A DNA stretch of 64,000 nt from Candidatus Purcelliella pentastirinorum. GTDB taxonomy: Bacteria; Pseudomonadota; Gammaproteobacteria; Enterobacterales; Enterobacteriaceae. The stretch's first letter is position 1, and the number at the start of each line of letters is the position of its first letter. The position numbers and the translations under genes are program-made. This document shows positions 30,375-41,222 of this stretch, one piece after another. The stretch covers positions 124,001-188,000 of the forward strand of contig NZ_CP110496.1 of assembly GCF_028748785.1 (NCBI RefSeq), given 5' to 3'. The notes beneath the pieces are model-generated. The model saw only the letters and a list, made by a program, of their open reading frames with translations, was not told the origin of the DNA and searched no databases.

Positions 30375-32372
30375 TTATAATATTGATTTTGCTTTTTTTA
30401 TAATATTATTTGTAGTAAAACCAAAATTTTTAAATAAATCTTCATTTTTTCCAGATTTACCAAATGTTTTCATTCCTATGATTATACCATCAAGTCCAAT
30501 ATATTTAAACCAATAATCTGAATAACTTGCTTCTATTGCTATTCTTTTTTTTATTTTTGAAGGTAGTATAGATTCTCTGTATTCTTTGTTTTGTTTGTCA
30601 AATATATCCGTAGATGGCATTGATATAATTCTAATTTTATACCCGCTAGATATTAATTTATCATATGCTTTTACAGCTAATTGTACTTCTGAACCTGTTG
30701 CAATTATAATTAATTGAGGTTTATTTTTAGTTGAATTATCTCTTATTATATATCCACCTCTTTTTATTTTATTTAATGTATTTTTGTTTCTTTTTTGATA
30801 CATTGTATCTTGTCTTGATAGAATTAGGGTTGTAGGAGAATTTTTATTTTCAATGGCATATTTCCATGCAAAAAATGTTTCTATTTGATCACATGGTCTC
30901 CAAAGATTTATATTAGGTATACTTCTAATGTTTGCTATTTGTTCTACTGGTTGATGTGTTGGTCCATCTTCTCCAACACCTATAGAATCATGTGTATAAA
31001 TTAATATTTGTCTAATATTCATTAAAGATGCCATTCTAACAGCATTTTTTGCGTAATCAAAAAATGTCAAAAAAGTAGCTGTTGAAGGTATAAATCCACC
31101 ATAAATTGATATACCATTTGCTATTGCTGTCATACCAAATTCTCTTACCCCATAATAAATATAATTTCCATTATCATTAGTGTTTATATCTTTTGTGTTT
31201 GAACTTGTTGTTAGGTTGCTTGCTGATAAATCAGCTGATCCTCCTAAATATTCGGGTAATATTTTATTAATATTATTAATTATATTTTGTGATGCTTTTC
31301 TAGTAGAAATATTTTTTTTATTTTTTTTTAAATCAATAAAAAGATTTTTCATATCTTTTTTCCAATTTACAGGTAAATTTCTTTTTACTCTTCTTTTTAA
31401 TTCTTGACATAAATTTGGATATATTTTTTTATAAGATTTAAATTTTTTATTCCATTTATTTTCTTGATTTTCCCCTTTTTCTCTTGCATCCCATAATTTA
31501 TATATTATTTGTGGAATAAAGAATGGTTTATATTTCCATTTTAGTTTTTCTCTTGTTAATAATATTTCTTCTTTATTTAAAGGTGAACCATGTATTTCGT
31601 TTGTTCCAGATTTATTTGGTGAACCATAACCTATTATTGTTTTACATATAATAAGTGATGGTTTTTCAGATTCTTTTTTTGCTTTTTTAATAGATTCTTT
31701 TATTTTTTCTGAATTATGTCCATCTATGTTAGAAATAACATTCCATTTATATGCTTTAAATCTTTGTGTTATGTTTTCAATGAAATAATTTTTTGTTTGT
31801 CCATCAATTGATATACCATTGTCATCGTAAAATACTATTAATTTATTTAATTTTAGTTTTCCTGCTAAGGAACATACTTCATGTGAAATTCCTTCCATCA
31901 TACATCCATCTCCAACAAATACATATGTATAATGATTTATTATATCGAATTCTTTTTTATTAAATTGTTTACTTAATAGTTTTTCAGAGATTGCAAAACC
32001 AATACCGTTTGCAAGTCCTTGTCCTAAGGGTCCTGTAGTAGTTTCTATACCTATATTCTTTTCAATTTCAGGGTGTCCAGGAGTTTTAGAATTAATAGTC
32101 CTAAATGATTTTAAATCTTTTATAGATAAATTATATCCTGTCAAATGCAATATACTATAAATTAACATTGATGCATGTCCATTAGATAAAACAAACCTAT
32201 CTCTGTTTATCCATCTGGGATTATTAGGGTTGTGATTTAAATAATCTCTCCATAATACTTCAGCGATATCTGCCATCCCCATAGGCGCTCCTGGATGACC
32301 TGATTGAGCTTTATATATTGCATCAATTGTTAGTATTCTGATAGCATTTGCTAATTCTTTACGTGATATCAT
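30375..32372 (-). CDS. tktA: Transketolase
   Basis: Thiamine-diphosphate enzyme moving two-carbon units in the non-oxidative pentose phosphate pathway; yields erythrose 4-phosphate, the substrate of the neighbouring Epd. 665 residues (E. coli 663). QSGHPGAPMGMADIAE, LSNGHASMLIYS, GPLGQGLANGIG, the ThDP motif GDGCMMEGISHEVCSLAG, EIHGSPL, REFGMTAIANGI and THDSIGVGEDGPTHQP are present, with the catalytic His residues in place. First gene of its block; AAAGAG precedes the ATG. Confidence 0.99.
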   Translation of the reverse strand: MISRKELANAIRILTIDAIYKAQSGHPGAPMGMADIAEVLWRDYLNHNPNNPRWINRDRFVLSNGHASMLIYSILHLTGYNLSIKDLKSFRTINSKTPGHPEIEKNIGIETTTGPLGQGLANGIGFAISEKLLSKQFNKKEFDIINHYTYVFVGDGCMMEGISHEVCSLAGKLKLNKLIVFYDDNGISIDGQTKNYFIENITQRFKAYKWNVISNIDGHNSEKIKESIKKAKKESEKPSLIICKTIIGYGSPNKSGTNEIHGSPLNKEEILLTREKLKWKYKPFFIPQIIYKLWDAREKGENQENKWNKKFKSYKKIYPNLCQELKRRVKRNLPVNWKKDMKNLFIDLKKNKKNISTRKASQNIINNINKILPEYLGGSADLSASNLTTSSNTKDINTNDNGNYIYYGVREFGMTAIANGISIYGGFIPSTATFLTFFDYAKNAVRMASLMNIRQILIYTHDSIGVGEDGPTHQPVEQIANIRSIPNINLWRPCDQIETFFAWKYAIENKNSPTTLILSRQDTMYQKRNKNTLNKIKRGGYIIRDNSTKNKPQLIIIATGSEVQLAVKAYDKLISSGYKIRIISMPSTDIFDKQNKEYRESILPSKIKKRIAIEASYSDYWFKYIGLDGIIIGMKTFGKSGKNEDLFKNFGFTTNNIIKKAKSIL

Positions 32373-32451
32373 TTTATAACTCTTTAGTACAGTTTTTTTT
32401 ATAATTTATTATTATATACTAAATTGTTAATTACATATATTTAATAAAAAA

Positions 32452-34266
32452 TTATTTTTTATATAAATAATTTATTTGTTCGATTAAACCAGTATTTCTT
32501 TTTGTATAATATTGTATTGATTTGTATAAGGTTTTTTTATTTGTATATATTATCATTTTTTTTTTTGCTCTTGTAATTGCTGTATATATTAGTTTTTTGT
32601 TTAATATTGGTATATGTTCATTTGGTAATATCAAGCTTACTTTTTCAAATTCTGATCCTTGTGCTTTATGTACTGTAATAGACCATGCTGATTTGTAATG
32701 TTTTATAAATTCTATGGGTATTTTTTTGATATCTTTTTGTTTTTTTTTGAAAAAAATATTAGGTTTTTTATTCTTATCCAATAAAATGATACCTATATTT
32801 CCATTGTATATTTTTAAATTATAATCGTTTTTTGTTATTATTATAGGCTGACCTATGTACCATTTTTTCATTTTATTTTTATAATTTATTAATTTCTTTT
32901 CTATTAGAATTAATTTGATATCATAATTTATTTTTTTTGTTCCAAAATTTCCTTTTTTTAGTGCACATAGTAATTGATGTTTATTCAAATAATTTATTAT
33001 ATTAATTATAGGTTTTTTATTTTTTAACATATTTAGAATTTTTTTGTAAATTTTAATAAATTTATGTATTAATATTGAATAATTATTTTTTTTATTTATA
33101 TTTATTAATTTTATATCTTTAAGGCCTGAATTTAATAAACTTTTTACTTTAACCATATTGTTTGAATTTATTGCTTTAGCTATTTTTGCTATACCAGAAT
33201 TTTTTTTAAAACGATAATTTTTTTTTAACATATATATATTATTACATAGCATATTAGATTTATAATTTTTATTAAAATTTTTTTTGTGTATAATATATGA
33301 TATATTTTGTTTATTTTTTTTTAATTTATATATATCTGATAATATATTACCTATTCCTATAGGATCTAATTGATCCTTATCTCCTATAAAGATTATTTGT
33401 GTTTTAGTTTGTATGGCTGAAATTATATTTGATATAACTTGCATATCTAGCATAGATGATTCATCAATAATTAATACATCTATATTTAATGTATTTTCTT
33501 TTTTATAATAAATTTTATTTTTATAATAATTTAAGCCTATTAATGTATGTATAGTATATGCTTGTTTGGGAATACATTTTTTATTTTTTATTATTATTTT
33601 TTTGTTTTTTATTTTTTTGTTTATTTCTTCTGTTAATTTAGCGGCTGATTTGCCAGTAGGAGTGGCTAATTTTATATTAATTTTTTTTTTGGCATTATAT
33701 AATAATAATATTATTATCTTTTTTATTAGTGTTGTTTTTCCTGTACCAGGACCTCCCATTATAAAAGTTATTTTTTTAGTTAGTGCAAGTTTTGCAGCTA
33801 TTTTTAGATGTTTATCAGTTTTATTGAATAAATTATTTATATTAATTTTTAGTTTTTTGTAATTTATATAATTATTTTTTTTATTTATATTTAAAAATTT
33901 GGCTATTTTATTTTCCATTTTCCATATCTTGTATAAATATATTTTATTATTAAATATAATTATTGGAGTTATTTTTTTTTCATTGTATATACTTACTATA
34001 TTAAATTTTAGTAATGATTTTAAAATATTTATTTTTGTTATTTTTTTTCTTTTATTTTTTAGTATTTGTTTTTTAATTTTTTTTAATAATTTTTCTATTG
34101 GTAAACATGAACTACCTTGTTTCATTTCAGCATGTAATGTTGCAATAGTAAGAATAAGTAGTTTTACTTTTTTTTTTAGGATAATTTTTGCAAAATTTAG
34201 ATTATTTTCTGTTATTATTTTATTTTTTAAAAATAATTTTATTATATTTGAAATATTTTTTAACAT
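32452..34266 (-). CDS. recD: Exonuclease V alpha subunit RecD
   Basis: The 5'-3' helicase of RecBCD. 604 residues (E. coli 608). Walker A GGPGTGKTT near residue 170, ATPTGKSAAKL, Walker B IDESSMLD, FIGDKDQLDPIGIG and the C-terminal WSITVHKAQGSEF and YTAITRAKKKMII helicase motifs are intact inside a sequence full of Lys, Asn and Ile. Last of recC-recB-recD; 20 bp separate it from recB. Confidence 0.96.
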   Translation of the reverse strand: MLKNISNIIKLFLKNKIITENNLNFAKIILKKKVKLLILTIATLHAEMKQGSSCLPIEKLLKKIKKQILKNKRKKITKINILKSLLKFNIVSIYNEKKITPIIIFNNKIYLYKIWKMENKIAKFLNINKKNNYINYKKLKININNLFNKTDKHLKIAAKLALTKKITFIMGGPGTGKTTLIKKIIILLLYNAKKKINIKLATPTGKSAAKLTEEINKKIKNKKIIIKNKKCIPKQAYTIHTLIGLNYYKNKIYYKKENTLNIDVLIIDESSMLDMQVISNIISAIQTKTQIIFIGDKDQLDPIGIGNILSDIYKLKKNKQNISYIIHKKNFNKNYKSNMLCNNIYMLKKNYRFKKNSGIAKIAKAINSNNMVKVKSLLNSGLKDIKLININKKNNYSILIHKFIKIYKKILNMLKNKKPIINIINYLNKHQLLCALKKGNFGTKKINYDIKLILIEKKLINYKNKMKKWYIGQPIIITKNDYNLKIYNGNIGIILLDKNKKPNIFFKKKQKDIKKIPIEFIKHYKSAWSITVHKAQGSEFEKVSLILPNEHIPILNKKLIYTAITRAKKKMIIYTNKKTLYKSIQYYTKRNTGLIEQINYLYKK

Positions 34267-34286
34267 ATATATTAAATATTTATGTT

Positions 34287-37200
34287 TTACTTAAAAAAAT
34301 TATTAAATTCATTTATAAAATCAAATTTTATTTTTTTAAAAAAAATACCATTTTTATTATTATTGTTTATACCTCTAATAAATAAATAAAATATTCCTCC
34401 AAAATTTGTTTTAAATTTATAATTTTTTATTTTTTGTTTTAAATATTTATGTAATGCTAATGCATATATATTATATTGTAAATCATATCTATATTGTATT
34501 ATCGTATTTTTTAATTTAATTTGAGAATATGATTTATCGCTGTATCCCAACCAATTTGATTTATAGTCAATCAAGTAATATTTATTTTGCCAATTAAATA
34601 TCATATCAATAGAACCAGTTAATATTCCTGATAATTTATTAAATTTTAATTTTGTGGATTTTGAAGATATATTGTCGTAACAGCATATTATTTTATTAAA
34701 TATTTTTTTTGTAATATTTTTTTTTATTTTTATATAAAATCTTAATTCTTTTTTGTATTCATTTTTTTTTATTTTTGATAGACATATATTTTTTTTATTT
34801 AATTTTTTGTTTAATATATTTTTTAACCAACTAATAATAATTGGTGTCCAATTTTTATTTAATTCTATGTTTTTAATTATTTTATTAATGAAATTATAAT
34901 TTAATGGTTTATTAAAATCTATATTTTCCAATAATTTATGTAAAAAGTTCCCGTAGTATTTTCCTCTAGGGAAATTATGGGGAGTTAAAATTTTATTTTT
35001 TTTAATATTGTTTTTTATGTATAAATTTTTATTTTTTAATTTTTCTTTTTTTATACTAGAAAAACTATTTATTAATGTGTCATTTTTTAATATATGTTTT
35101 AAATAATATATTTTTTCCTTTTTTTTTATCAAGTTTTCTTCATTGTAATTTATATTTTTTTTATTTTTAAAATAGGAAATATTAATTTTATTTTTTGAGA
35201 ATTTTTTTTGAAAATTAATTAAATTTTTTTTAAAATTCAATTCATTTTTATCATTTATTAAATAGTTTAATTCATTTTGATTATTAAGGTTTATTTCCTT
35301 TTTTTTTTTGGTTGATATTATTATTATATTACAATTACATATAGCTCTTGTTAATGCTACATAAAATTTTCTAATATTTTCTGATAATATCTCTTCTTCA
35401 ATTAATTTTTTTTTATTTTTTTGTAAATTTAAAATTTTATTAAAGTTATTTCTGTCATGATAAATATTTCTATTAATTTTATTATTATTTGTAATGAATG
35501 GAATCCATACAATTGGAAATTCTAGTCCTTTAGATTTATGAATTGTCATTACTTTAATTTTATTATTTATATTATTATATCTAATTTGTTCATTCTTTTT
35601 TGTTTTTTCAGTATTATTTATTCTTTTTTCAAGATAATTAATTATATTATTTGTATTATGAGTTTCATAATAAATTTTATGTAATAATTCTCCAATATGT
35701 AAAATATTTATTATTTTTTGTTCATCATTATGAATGATATTGTTTTTTTTAATTATATTAAAATCTGATAATATCATGTTGAATAATGATATTATTCCAA
35801 ATTTTTTCCAAATTTCATAATAAAATTTAAATTTTTTAATAAATGTATAATATAAGTTTTTATTTTTTTCTATTTTACTTAATTCAAATATATTAAAATT
35901 TATTATGTTTGTTACAAGGCTACTTTTTAATATATTAATATTCTCCGGGTTTATTATTGTTTTTAAAATTAATAATATTTCTTTAGCTTCAATTGTTGAG
36001 TATACATTATTATTATTAGATAGATAAAATGTTTGTAAATTATTTTTTTTAAATATTTTACATATTATTTTTGCTTCCTTATTATTTTTTACTAAAATTG
36101 CTATATCAGATGCACATAGTGGCTTTGATATTTTTATTTTATTTACTATACAGGATTTATTTTTTTTGCTATATTTTAACCACGAACATATCTCATATGC
36201 GCATTTTTGAGCTATTAATATTTTATTATTAAAATAATTTAATTCGTTATTTTTTATATACCAAATTTTTATTGCTGGTTGTTTTTTTTTATTTAATAAA
36301 AATGATAAATTTGAATTTTTTTTATTATATTTAGATTGTGTAAAAAGTATCATATCTAATACAAAGGGGTTTTTTTTTATTGAAAATATTTTATTAATAT
36401 TTTCAACTATTGAAGGGGAAGATCTCCAATTTGTTATTAAATTAAATTTTTTAGATATTTTAGATGTTATTTTTATATAAGAAAATATATCTGCATTTCT
36501 AAAATCATAAATTGCTTGTTTTGGATCACCTACTAGTAATAAAGTAAATTTTTTTTTTTTATTATATATATTATCAAATATTTTGTACTGACAATAATCA
36601 GTATCTTGAAATTCATCAATTATAGTTACTGGATAATCCTTATTTATTTTTTTAGATATTTTTTCAAAATTTTTATTTTTTATTGATGTATTAATAATAC
36701 TTATTAGATCATCAAATGAGATTAAATTTTTATTTATTTTTTCTTTTTTTATTATTTCACGAGTTTTTATAATTGCAAACGATATTATATGATAGTACAA
36801 TGAAATTTCTTTATTGAATAATTCCTCAATAAAATGAAATACTTTATATTTATTTATTTTTTTTATTTCTTGATTTTTATTAATTATACTTATCCTAAAA
36901 TATTTTAATATTTTAGGCATAAATTCGATAGTATTTTTGTCGTAAACCCAATCTGTTACTTTATCAAACCAAATTAATAAATTCTTTTTATTGTATATTT
37001 TTTTATTTACTTTTGAAGATAATATTATTGAAATTATTTTATTTTTATTTTTATTCCATTCTGTTTTAATTTTTTCAATGGTTTTTATTATTTCTTGAAA
37101 TTTTTTTGATAATATTGATTCTTTTTTTATTTGTATATTTTCAAATCTTGGAAGTTCGCCATCTAGCCAGGGTGAAATTATTTTTGATAAATTTTTAGGA

Positions 37201-37754
37201 GTTTTAATTTTATATATAATATATTTAACTATATTAAATTCTAGTTTATAAAAATATTTTCTCCAAAAATTTATTACTGATTGTTCATGTAGAATAGATT
37301 TATTTTTTAATAATTTATATTTAAATGGTATACTTAATTCTAATGCGTATGTTTCTAATATTTTTTTACAAAAGACATGTATTGTACAAATTGGTGCGTT
37401 ATTTATTTGTTTTTTAGCTTTTAATAGTATTTTTATACTAGTTTTAAAATTTTTTATTTTTTTAAAAATTTTTAATAATATATCATTTGAACACTTTTTT
37501 TCAATACAAGATCTTAATAAAATATTTATATTTTCGTATATTTTTTTTTTAATTTCTAAACTTCCATAGTTTGTATAAGTTAAAATTAAAATTTTTTTTA
37601 CTGATAGTGGTTTTTTATACAAATTTTTTGTATTTATTCCTAAAATTAATCTAATATATGTAATAATTATTGTAAAAGTTTTTCCGGTACCAGCGGATGA
37701 CTCTATTAGAATTTTACCTTTTAATGGAATATTAAAAATATTTAACATATGCAT
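34287..37754 (-). CDS. recB: Exonuclease V beta subunit RecB
   Basis: Helicase and nuclease subunit of RecBCD, which processes double-strand ends. 1155 residues (E. coli 1180). UvrD-like helicase motifs: ESSAGTGKT (18-26), LTYTNYGSLEIKK, FDDLI, IDEFQDTDYCQYKIF, LVGDPKQAIYDFRNAD, MTIHKSKGLEFPIVW, FYVALTRA. The C-terminal nuclease retains GSIDMIF and YLIDYKSNWLG, holding the catalytic Asp and Lys residues. Adjacent to recC (stop TAA directly followed by ATG); ptrA, between recC and recB in E. coli, is absent. Confidence 0.96.
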   Translation of the reverse strand: MHMLNIFNIPLKGKILIESSAGTGKTFTIIITYIRLILGINTKNLYKKPLSVKKILILTYTNYGSLEIKKKIYENINILLRSCIEKKCSNDILLKIFKKIKNFKTSIKILLKAKKQINNAPICTIHVFCKKILETYALELSIPFKYKLLKNKSILHEQSVINFWRKYFYKLEFNIVKYIIYKIKTPKNLSKIISPWLDGELPRFENIQIKKESILSKKFQEIIKTIEKIKTEWNKNKNKIISIILSSKVNKKIYNKKNLLIWFDKVTDWVYDKNTIEFMPKILKYFRISIINKNQEIKKINKYKVFHFIEELFNKEISLYYHIISFAIIKTREIIKKEKINKNLISFDDLISIINTSIKNKNFEKISKKINKDYPVTIIDEFQDTDYCQYKIFDNIYNKKKKFTLLLVGDPKQAIYDFRNADIFSYIKITSKISKKFNLITNWRSSPSIVENINKIFSIKKNPFVLDMILFTQSKYNKKNSNLSFLLNKKKQPAIKIWYIKNNELNYFNNKILIAQKCAYEICSWLKYSKKNKSCIVNKIKISKPLCASDIAILVKNNKEAKIICKIFKKNNLQTFYLSNNNNVYSTIEAKEILLILKTIINPENINILKSSLVTNIINFNIFELSKIEKNKNLYYTFIKKFKFYYEIWKKFGIISLFNMILSDFNIIKKNNIIHNDEQKIINILHIGELLHKIYYETHNTNNIINYLEKRINNTEKTKKNEQIRYNNINNKIKVMTIHKSKGLEFPIVWIPFITNNNKINRNIYHDRNNFNKILNLQKNKKKLIEEEILSENIRKFYVALTRAICNCNIIIISTKKKKEINLNNQNELNYLINDKNELNFKKNLINFQKKFSKNKINISYFKNKKNINYNEENLIKKKEKIYYLKHILKNDTLINSFSSIKKEKLKNKNLYIKNNIKKNKILTPHNFPRGKYYGNFLHKLLENIDFNKPLNYNFINKIIKNIELNKNWTPIIISWLKNILNKKLNKKNICLSKIKKNEYKKELRFYIKIKKNITKKIFNKIICCYDNISSKSTKLKFNKLSGILTGSIDMIFNWQNKYYLIDYKSNWLGYSDKSYSQIKLKNTIIQYRYDLQYNIYALALHKYLKQKIKNYKFKTNFGGIFYLFIRGINNNNKNGIFFKKIKFDFINEFNNFFK

Positions 37755-40700
37755 TTATTTTTTAATTTTTTTGATTTTTTTAAATTTTACTATTGGTAAT
37801 AACCATTTTTTAGAATTTTTACATATTTTTTTTATTTTATAAAGATCAATATTTTTTATTAAATTTTTTATGTATATGTTATTTTTTTCTCCAATGTAAT
37901 ATTCATTACCATACCATTCTTTATAAAAATCTTTAATAGCTTTATTTTTTAATCTTTTATTAATTAAAATTTCATTATTTTTATTTGTAAAATATGTATT
38001 TATCCATGCCCAACAAGATCTTATTGGTAATATTAAAGGTTTATTTATTCCGTATAAATACCCTAAAACATATATTTTTAAATATTTTTTAGCTATTTTT
38101 TTATTTAATCTTGAAAAATATAGTTTAAAATTATTTTTAGTTAATATATAACTATTATTTTTATACCCTAATGTAGAATAGATTAAATGTTTTAACCATA
38201 AATCCATGATGATATTAATGTTTAATTTAGATGATGTCCATTTTATCATTCCAGAACTTCTAATGCTGTTTAAAGATCCTTTTAAATAATATTTATTTAT
38301 TTTAATTTTAAAATCAACATTTACTATTTTTTTTTTTGAAATTAATATATTTTTAGCAATATTTTTCATTTCTATATATATATTTTCCCAATAGAATTTT
38401 CCGAAATTATTATATGGTAAATTCCCTGATAGGGAATATTTTAAATATAAATTATTTATTTTTTTTTTATTGATTAAATTATCCAATATTTCTTTAGATA
38501 TTTTATATTTCTCTATATAATTTAAATCAAAAGATTCATATTTATTTAAATTATTCGTAGGTTTTTCTTTAAATTTTATTTTTAAATTATCATTTATAAA
38601 TATTTTTATAGGATTATTCCAAAATTCTAATAAGTTTTTAAAATTTATATTTTTTATTTTTTTATTGTATGAAATAAAATTATTTATTTTGGGTTTTATT
38701 ATTTTAATATCATTAATTGGATGATTGTATATAATATTATCGTGTAAATTATAAAGATGTTTTTTAATTAATTTTTGATTTTTTATGAAATTATTTTTTT
38801 TATTTGTTTTATAATAAAAATTATTAGATATATAATCTACTAGTTCAGTAATAATGATTGATTCATTTAATGTGTTATTATTTTGAGTGTTAAAATCTTT
38901 TGTATAGCTAATATATAGTTCTTTTTTGACATTTAAAATCAATTTAAGAAATAGATATCTATCATAATTTTCTTTATTTGGGTCGCATTTATTTTTTTTA
39001 TATTTGACTAAATCAAAATTTATTATTTTTTCTTTTTTAGGAAATAAATTATGATTCATTCCAATTAAACAGATTATTTTATAAGGATTTAATGGTATAA
39101 ATGGAAATGAAGTAAAATTTATTTTATTGTTGAATAAATTATATTTTATTTTTTTTTTGTTTATTTTATTTTCTAGTATATATAATAATGATTTTATATG
39201 AATATTTGATGTATATTTTGATATTTTAATTTCGTTTATTATTTGATTCCAGATCTTTTTTATGAAAATAATTTTTTTTAAATTATATTTATTTTCTTTA
39301 AAAAAATCTTTTATTAAATCATTTATTATTTTTTTCCATGTTTTTATTCTATGTTTGTAAAATAATTTTTTTTTCCATTTTATTAATGTTTTTATAAATT
39401 TTTGCAAATTATCTATAGTATTATTTGATATATTTATTTGATAATCACATGGTAATATTTTATTCCAAGGACCGTTTTTTTCTTTTAAAAAATTTCCTAA
39501 AAATAATCTTTCTAATCCGAATATCCATGTATATTTTTTAGTTTTATAATATTTATTTATTTTTTCTAGTCCATTTCGTATATTAGCTTTTTGTGCTAGT
39601 ATTTTTAAAAAACAAATTTTTTTTTTATCCATATTAAATTTATCGGAAATATCATTTTTTTCTAGTAAATTAAATATTTCATTCAAATCAAAATTCATAT
39701 TGTTAATATTTAATATTTCTATAATTATTTTTAATATTTCATTTTTATTTGTTTTTTCTAAAATGTTATATTTTAATCTTCTGTTTTTATAATAATTATT
39801 AAATATACCATCAATAAATGGTATATATTTATTTATATTACTAGCTATAATTATTATTTCATTTAACTTTATTCTTTTATTTTTATTTATAGTTTTTAAT
39901 AGATAATTATGTAGTATTTCTATTTCATGTTTTTTATTATTACAAATATGTATTGAAATGGAATTATCATTTTTATCAAATAAAAAATTATTTTTTTTAT
40001 TTTGTTCTTTTTTATGTGATATATTTTTTTGTATGTTTTGTAACATATTATTTGATTGAATGTTTTTGGATTTATATTTTATATTTTTATTTATTTTTTT
40101 TAAATAAAACATATAATTTTTACTTATATGATCCCAATATTCTAACAATACGTTATTTATTTTTTTAGGTTTGTTGTTTTTTTTTTTTATGTATTTTGAT
40201 GGATTATTAAATAATATATATATATTAAAATGTTTACCCAATTCTTTTATTGTTTTAAAATGTATTTGGGATAATGTGAACACATCAAATATAAACAAAC
40301 GAATATTTTTTAAATTATTATTTTTTTCTTTTTTTTTGTTTTTCAAAATTTTTATTATTTTTTTAAAAATTTCATATTCATTGTATAATTTAGGATAATT
40401 TTTTTTTTTATATTTAATGATTTTTTTCCATATAAATTCTTGCCATTTGTTATTATCTTTAATTTTACTTACATTATTTATTTTTTCCCAATTATCTATA
40501 ATATTTGGTCTGTATATTGTATATCTTTCAAAGATAATAGCTAATTTATATGATAATTGTATTAATTTATTATGATGAATGTCTGATTTTAAATATTTTT
40601 TAATTATATTGATATCTTTGCAAAATATATATTTATTAAATATCGACATAATAATCCAAGTTAAAATATTTTTATTTAATTTATGATATATAAATTTATT

Positions 40701-40934
40701 ATGGGATATTAATTGGAATATTTTTGTTAAGAAATTATTTATAAATATAAAATTTAAATTGCAAACAAAACCAATATCTTTAGTTAAAGATATTTGTAAC
40801 CATTGAGCCATACATTTATTTTGTATTAAAATATATTCACTTGAAAATATATTATTTGATTTATTTTTAATTATTGTTTTTTTTATAATATTTTTTAAGT
40901 AAATAATATCATTAGAACAGTATGTAAATATCAT
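37755..40934 (-). CDS. recC: Exonuclease V gamma subunit RecC
   Basis: Non-catalytic scaffold of RecBCD that scans for Chi. 1059 residues (E. coli 1122). Recognised by the N-terminal EYILIQNKCMAQWLQISL, the LRLFIFDVFTLSQIH-like segment, the PFIPLNPYKIICLIGMNHNLFP block, DRYLFLKLIL and the C-terminal YGNEYYIG region. It is one of the most Lys/Asn/Ile-rich proteins here, and Chi-recognition residues cannot be judged by eye. First gene of the recCBD block. Confidence 0.92.
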   Translation of the reverse strand: MIFTYCSNDIIYLKNIIKKTIIKNKSNNIFSSEYILIQNKCMAQWLQISLTKDIGFVCNLNFIFINNFLTKIFQLISHNKFIYHKLNKNILTWIIMSIFNKYIFCKDINIIKKYLKSDIHHNKLIQLSYKLAIIFERYTIYRPNIIDNWEKINNVSKIKDNNKWQEFIWKKIIKYKKKNYPKLYNEYEIFKKIIKILKNKKKEKNNNLKNIRLFIFDVFTLSQIHFKTIKELGKHFNIYILFNNPSKYIKKKNNKPKKINNVLLEYWDHISKNYMFYLKKINKNIKYKSKNIQSNNMLQNIQKNISHKKEQNKKNNFLFDKNDNSISIHICNNKKHEIEILHNYLLKTINKNKRIKLNEIIIIASNINKYIPFIDGIFNNYYKNRRLKYNILEKTNKNEILKIIIEILNINNMNFDLNEIFNLLEKNDISDKFNMDKKKICFLKILAQKANIRNGLEKINKYYKTKKYTWIFGLERLFLGNFLKEKNGPWNKILPCDYQINISNNTIDNLQKFIKTLIKWKKKLFYKHRIKTWKKIINDLIKDFFKENKYNLKKIIFIKKIWNQIINEIKISKYTSNIHIKSLLYILENKINKKKIKYNLFNNKINFTSFPFIPLNPYKIICLIGMNHNLFPKKEKIINFDLVKYKKNKCDPNKENYDRYLFLKLILNVKKELYISYTKDFNTQNNNTLNESIIITELVDYISNNFYYKTNKKNNFIKNQKLIKKHLYNLHDNIIYNHPINDIKIIKPKINNFISYNKKIKNINFKNLLEFWNNPIKIFINDNLKIKFKEKPTNNLNKYESFDLNYIEKYKISKEILDNLINKKKINNLYLKYSLSGNLPYNNFGKFYWENIYIEMKNIAKNILISKKKIVNVDFKIKINKYYLKGSLNSIRSSGMIKWTSSKLNINIIMDLWLKHLIYSTLGYKNNSYILTKNNFKLYFSRLNKKIAKKYLKIYVLGYLYGINKPLILPIRSCWAWINTYFTNKNNEILINKRLKNKAIKDFYKEWYGNEYYIGEKNNIYIKNLIKNIDLYKIKKICKNSKKWLLPIVKFKKIKKIKK

Positions 40935-41222
40935 TTTTTTATTTATGAAAGTAATTTCTATTATTAAAAACTTGTTTATATTTGTTTTTTAAGGTTTATT
41001 TTTATTAAATTTATAAAATACATATTTTATTTTTTCAAATGTAATTTTATAATAAATTAACTTAATTAATAGATATTATTTTTTATATTTTTTTTATTTG
41101 AATTTATTTATATTTTTTTTAAATTTTTATTAGTTTGATTTATTATAATTATTTAATAATAAAAGTTTTTTATTAAAATTTAGTTATAATAAATTTTAAT
41201 ATATTTTAAGGGGATTATTTTT

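Noticed and set aside
33899..34385. Hydrophobic plus-strand frames opposite recD/recB that look like small membrane proteins
   Set aside because: Complement of Lys/Asn/Ile-rich coding sequence always yields Phe/Leu/Ile-rich frames here; no independent support.
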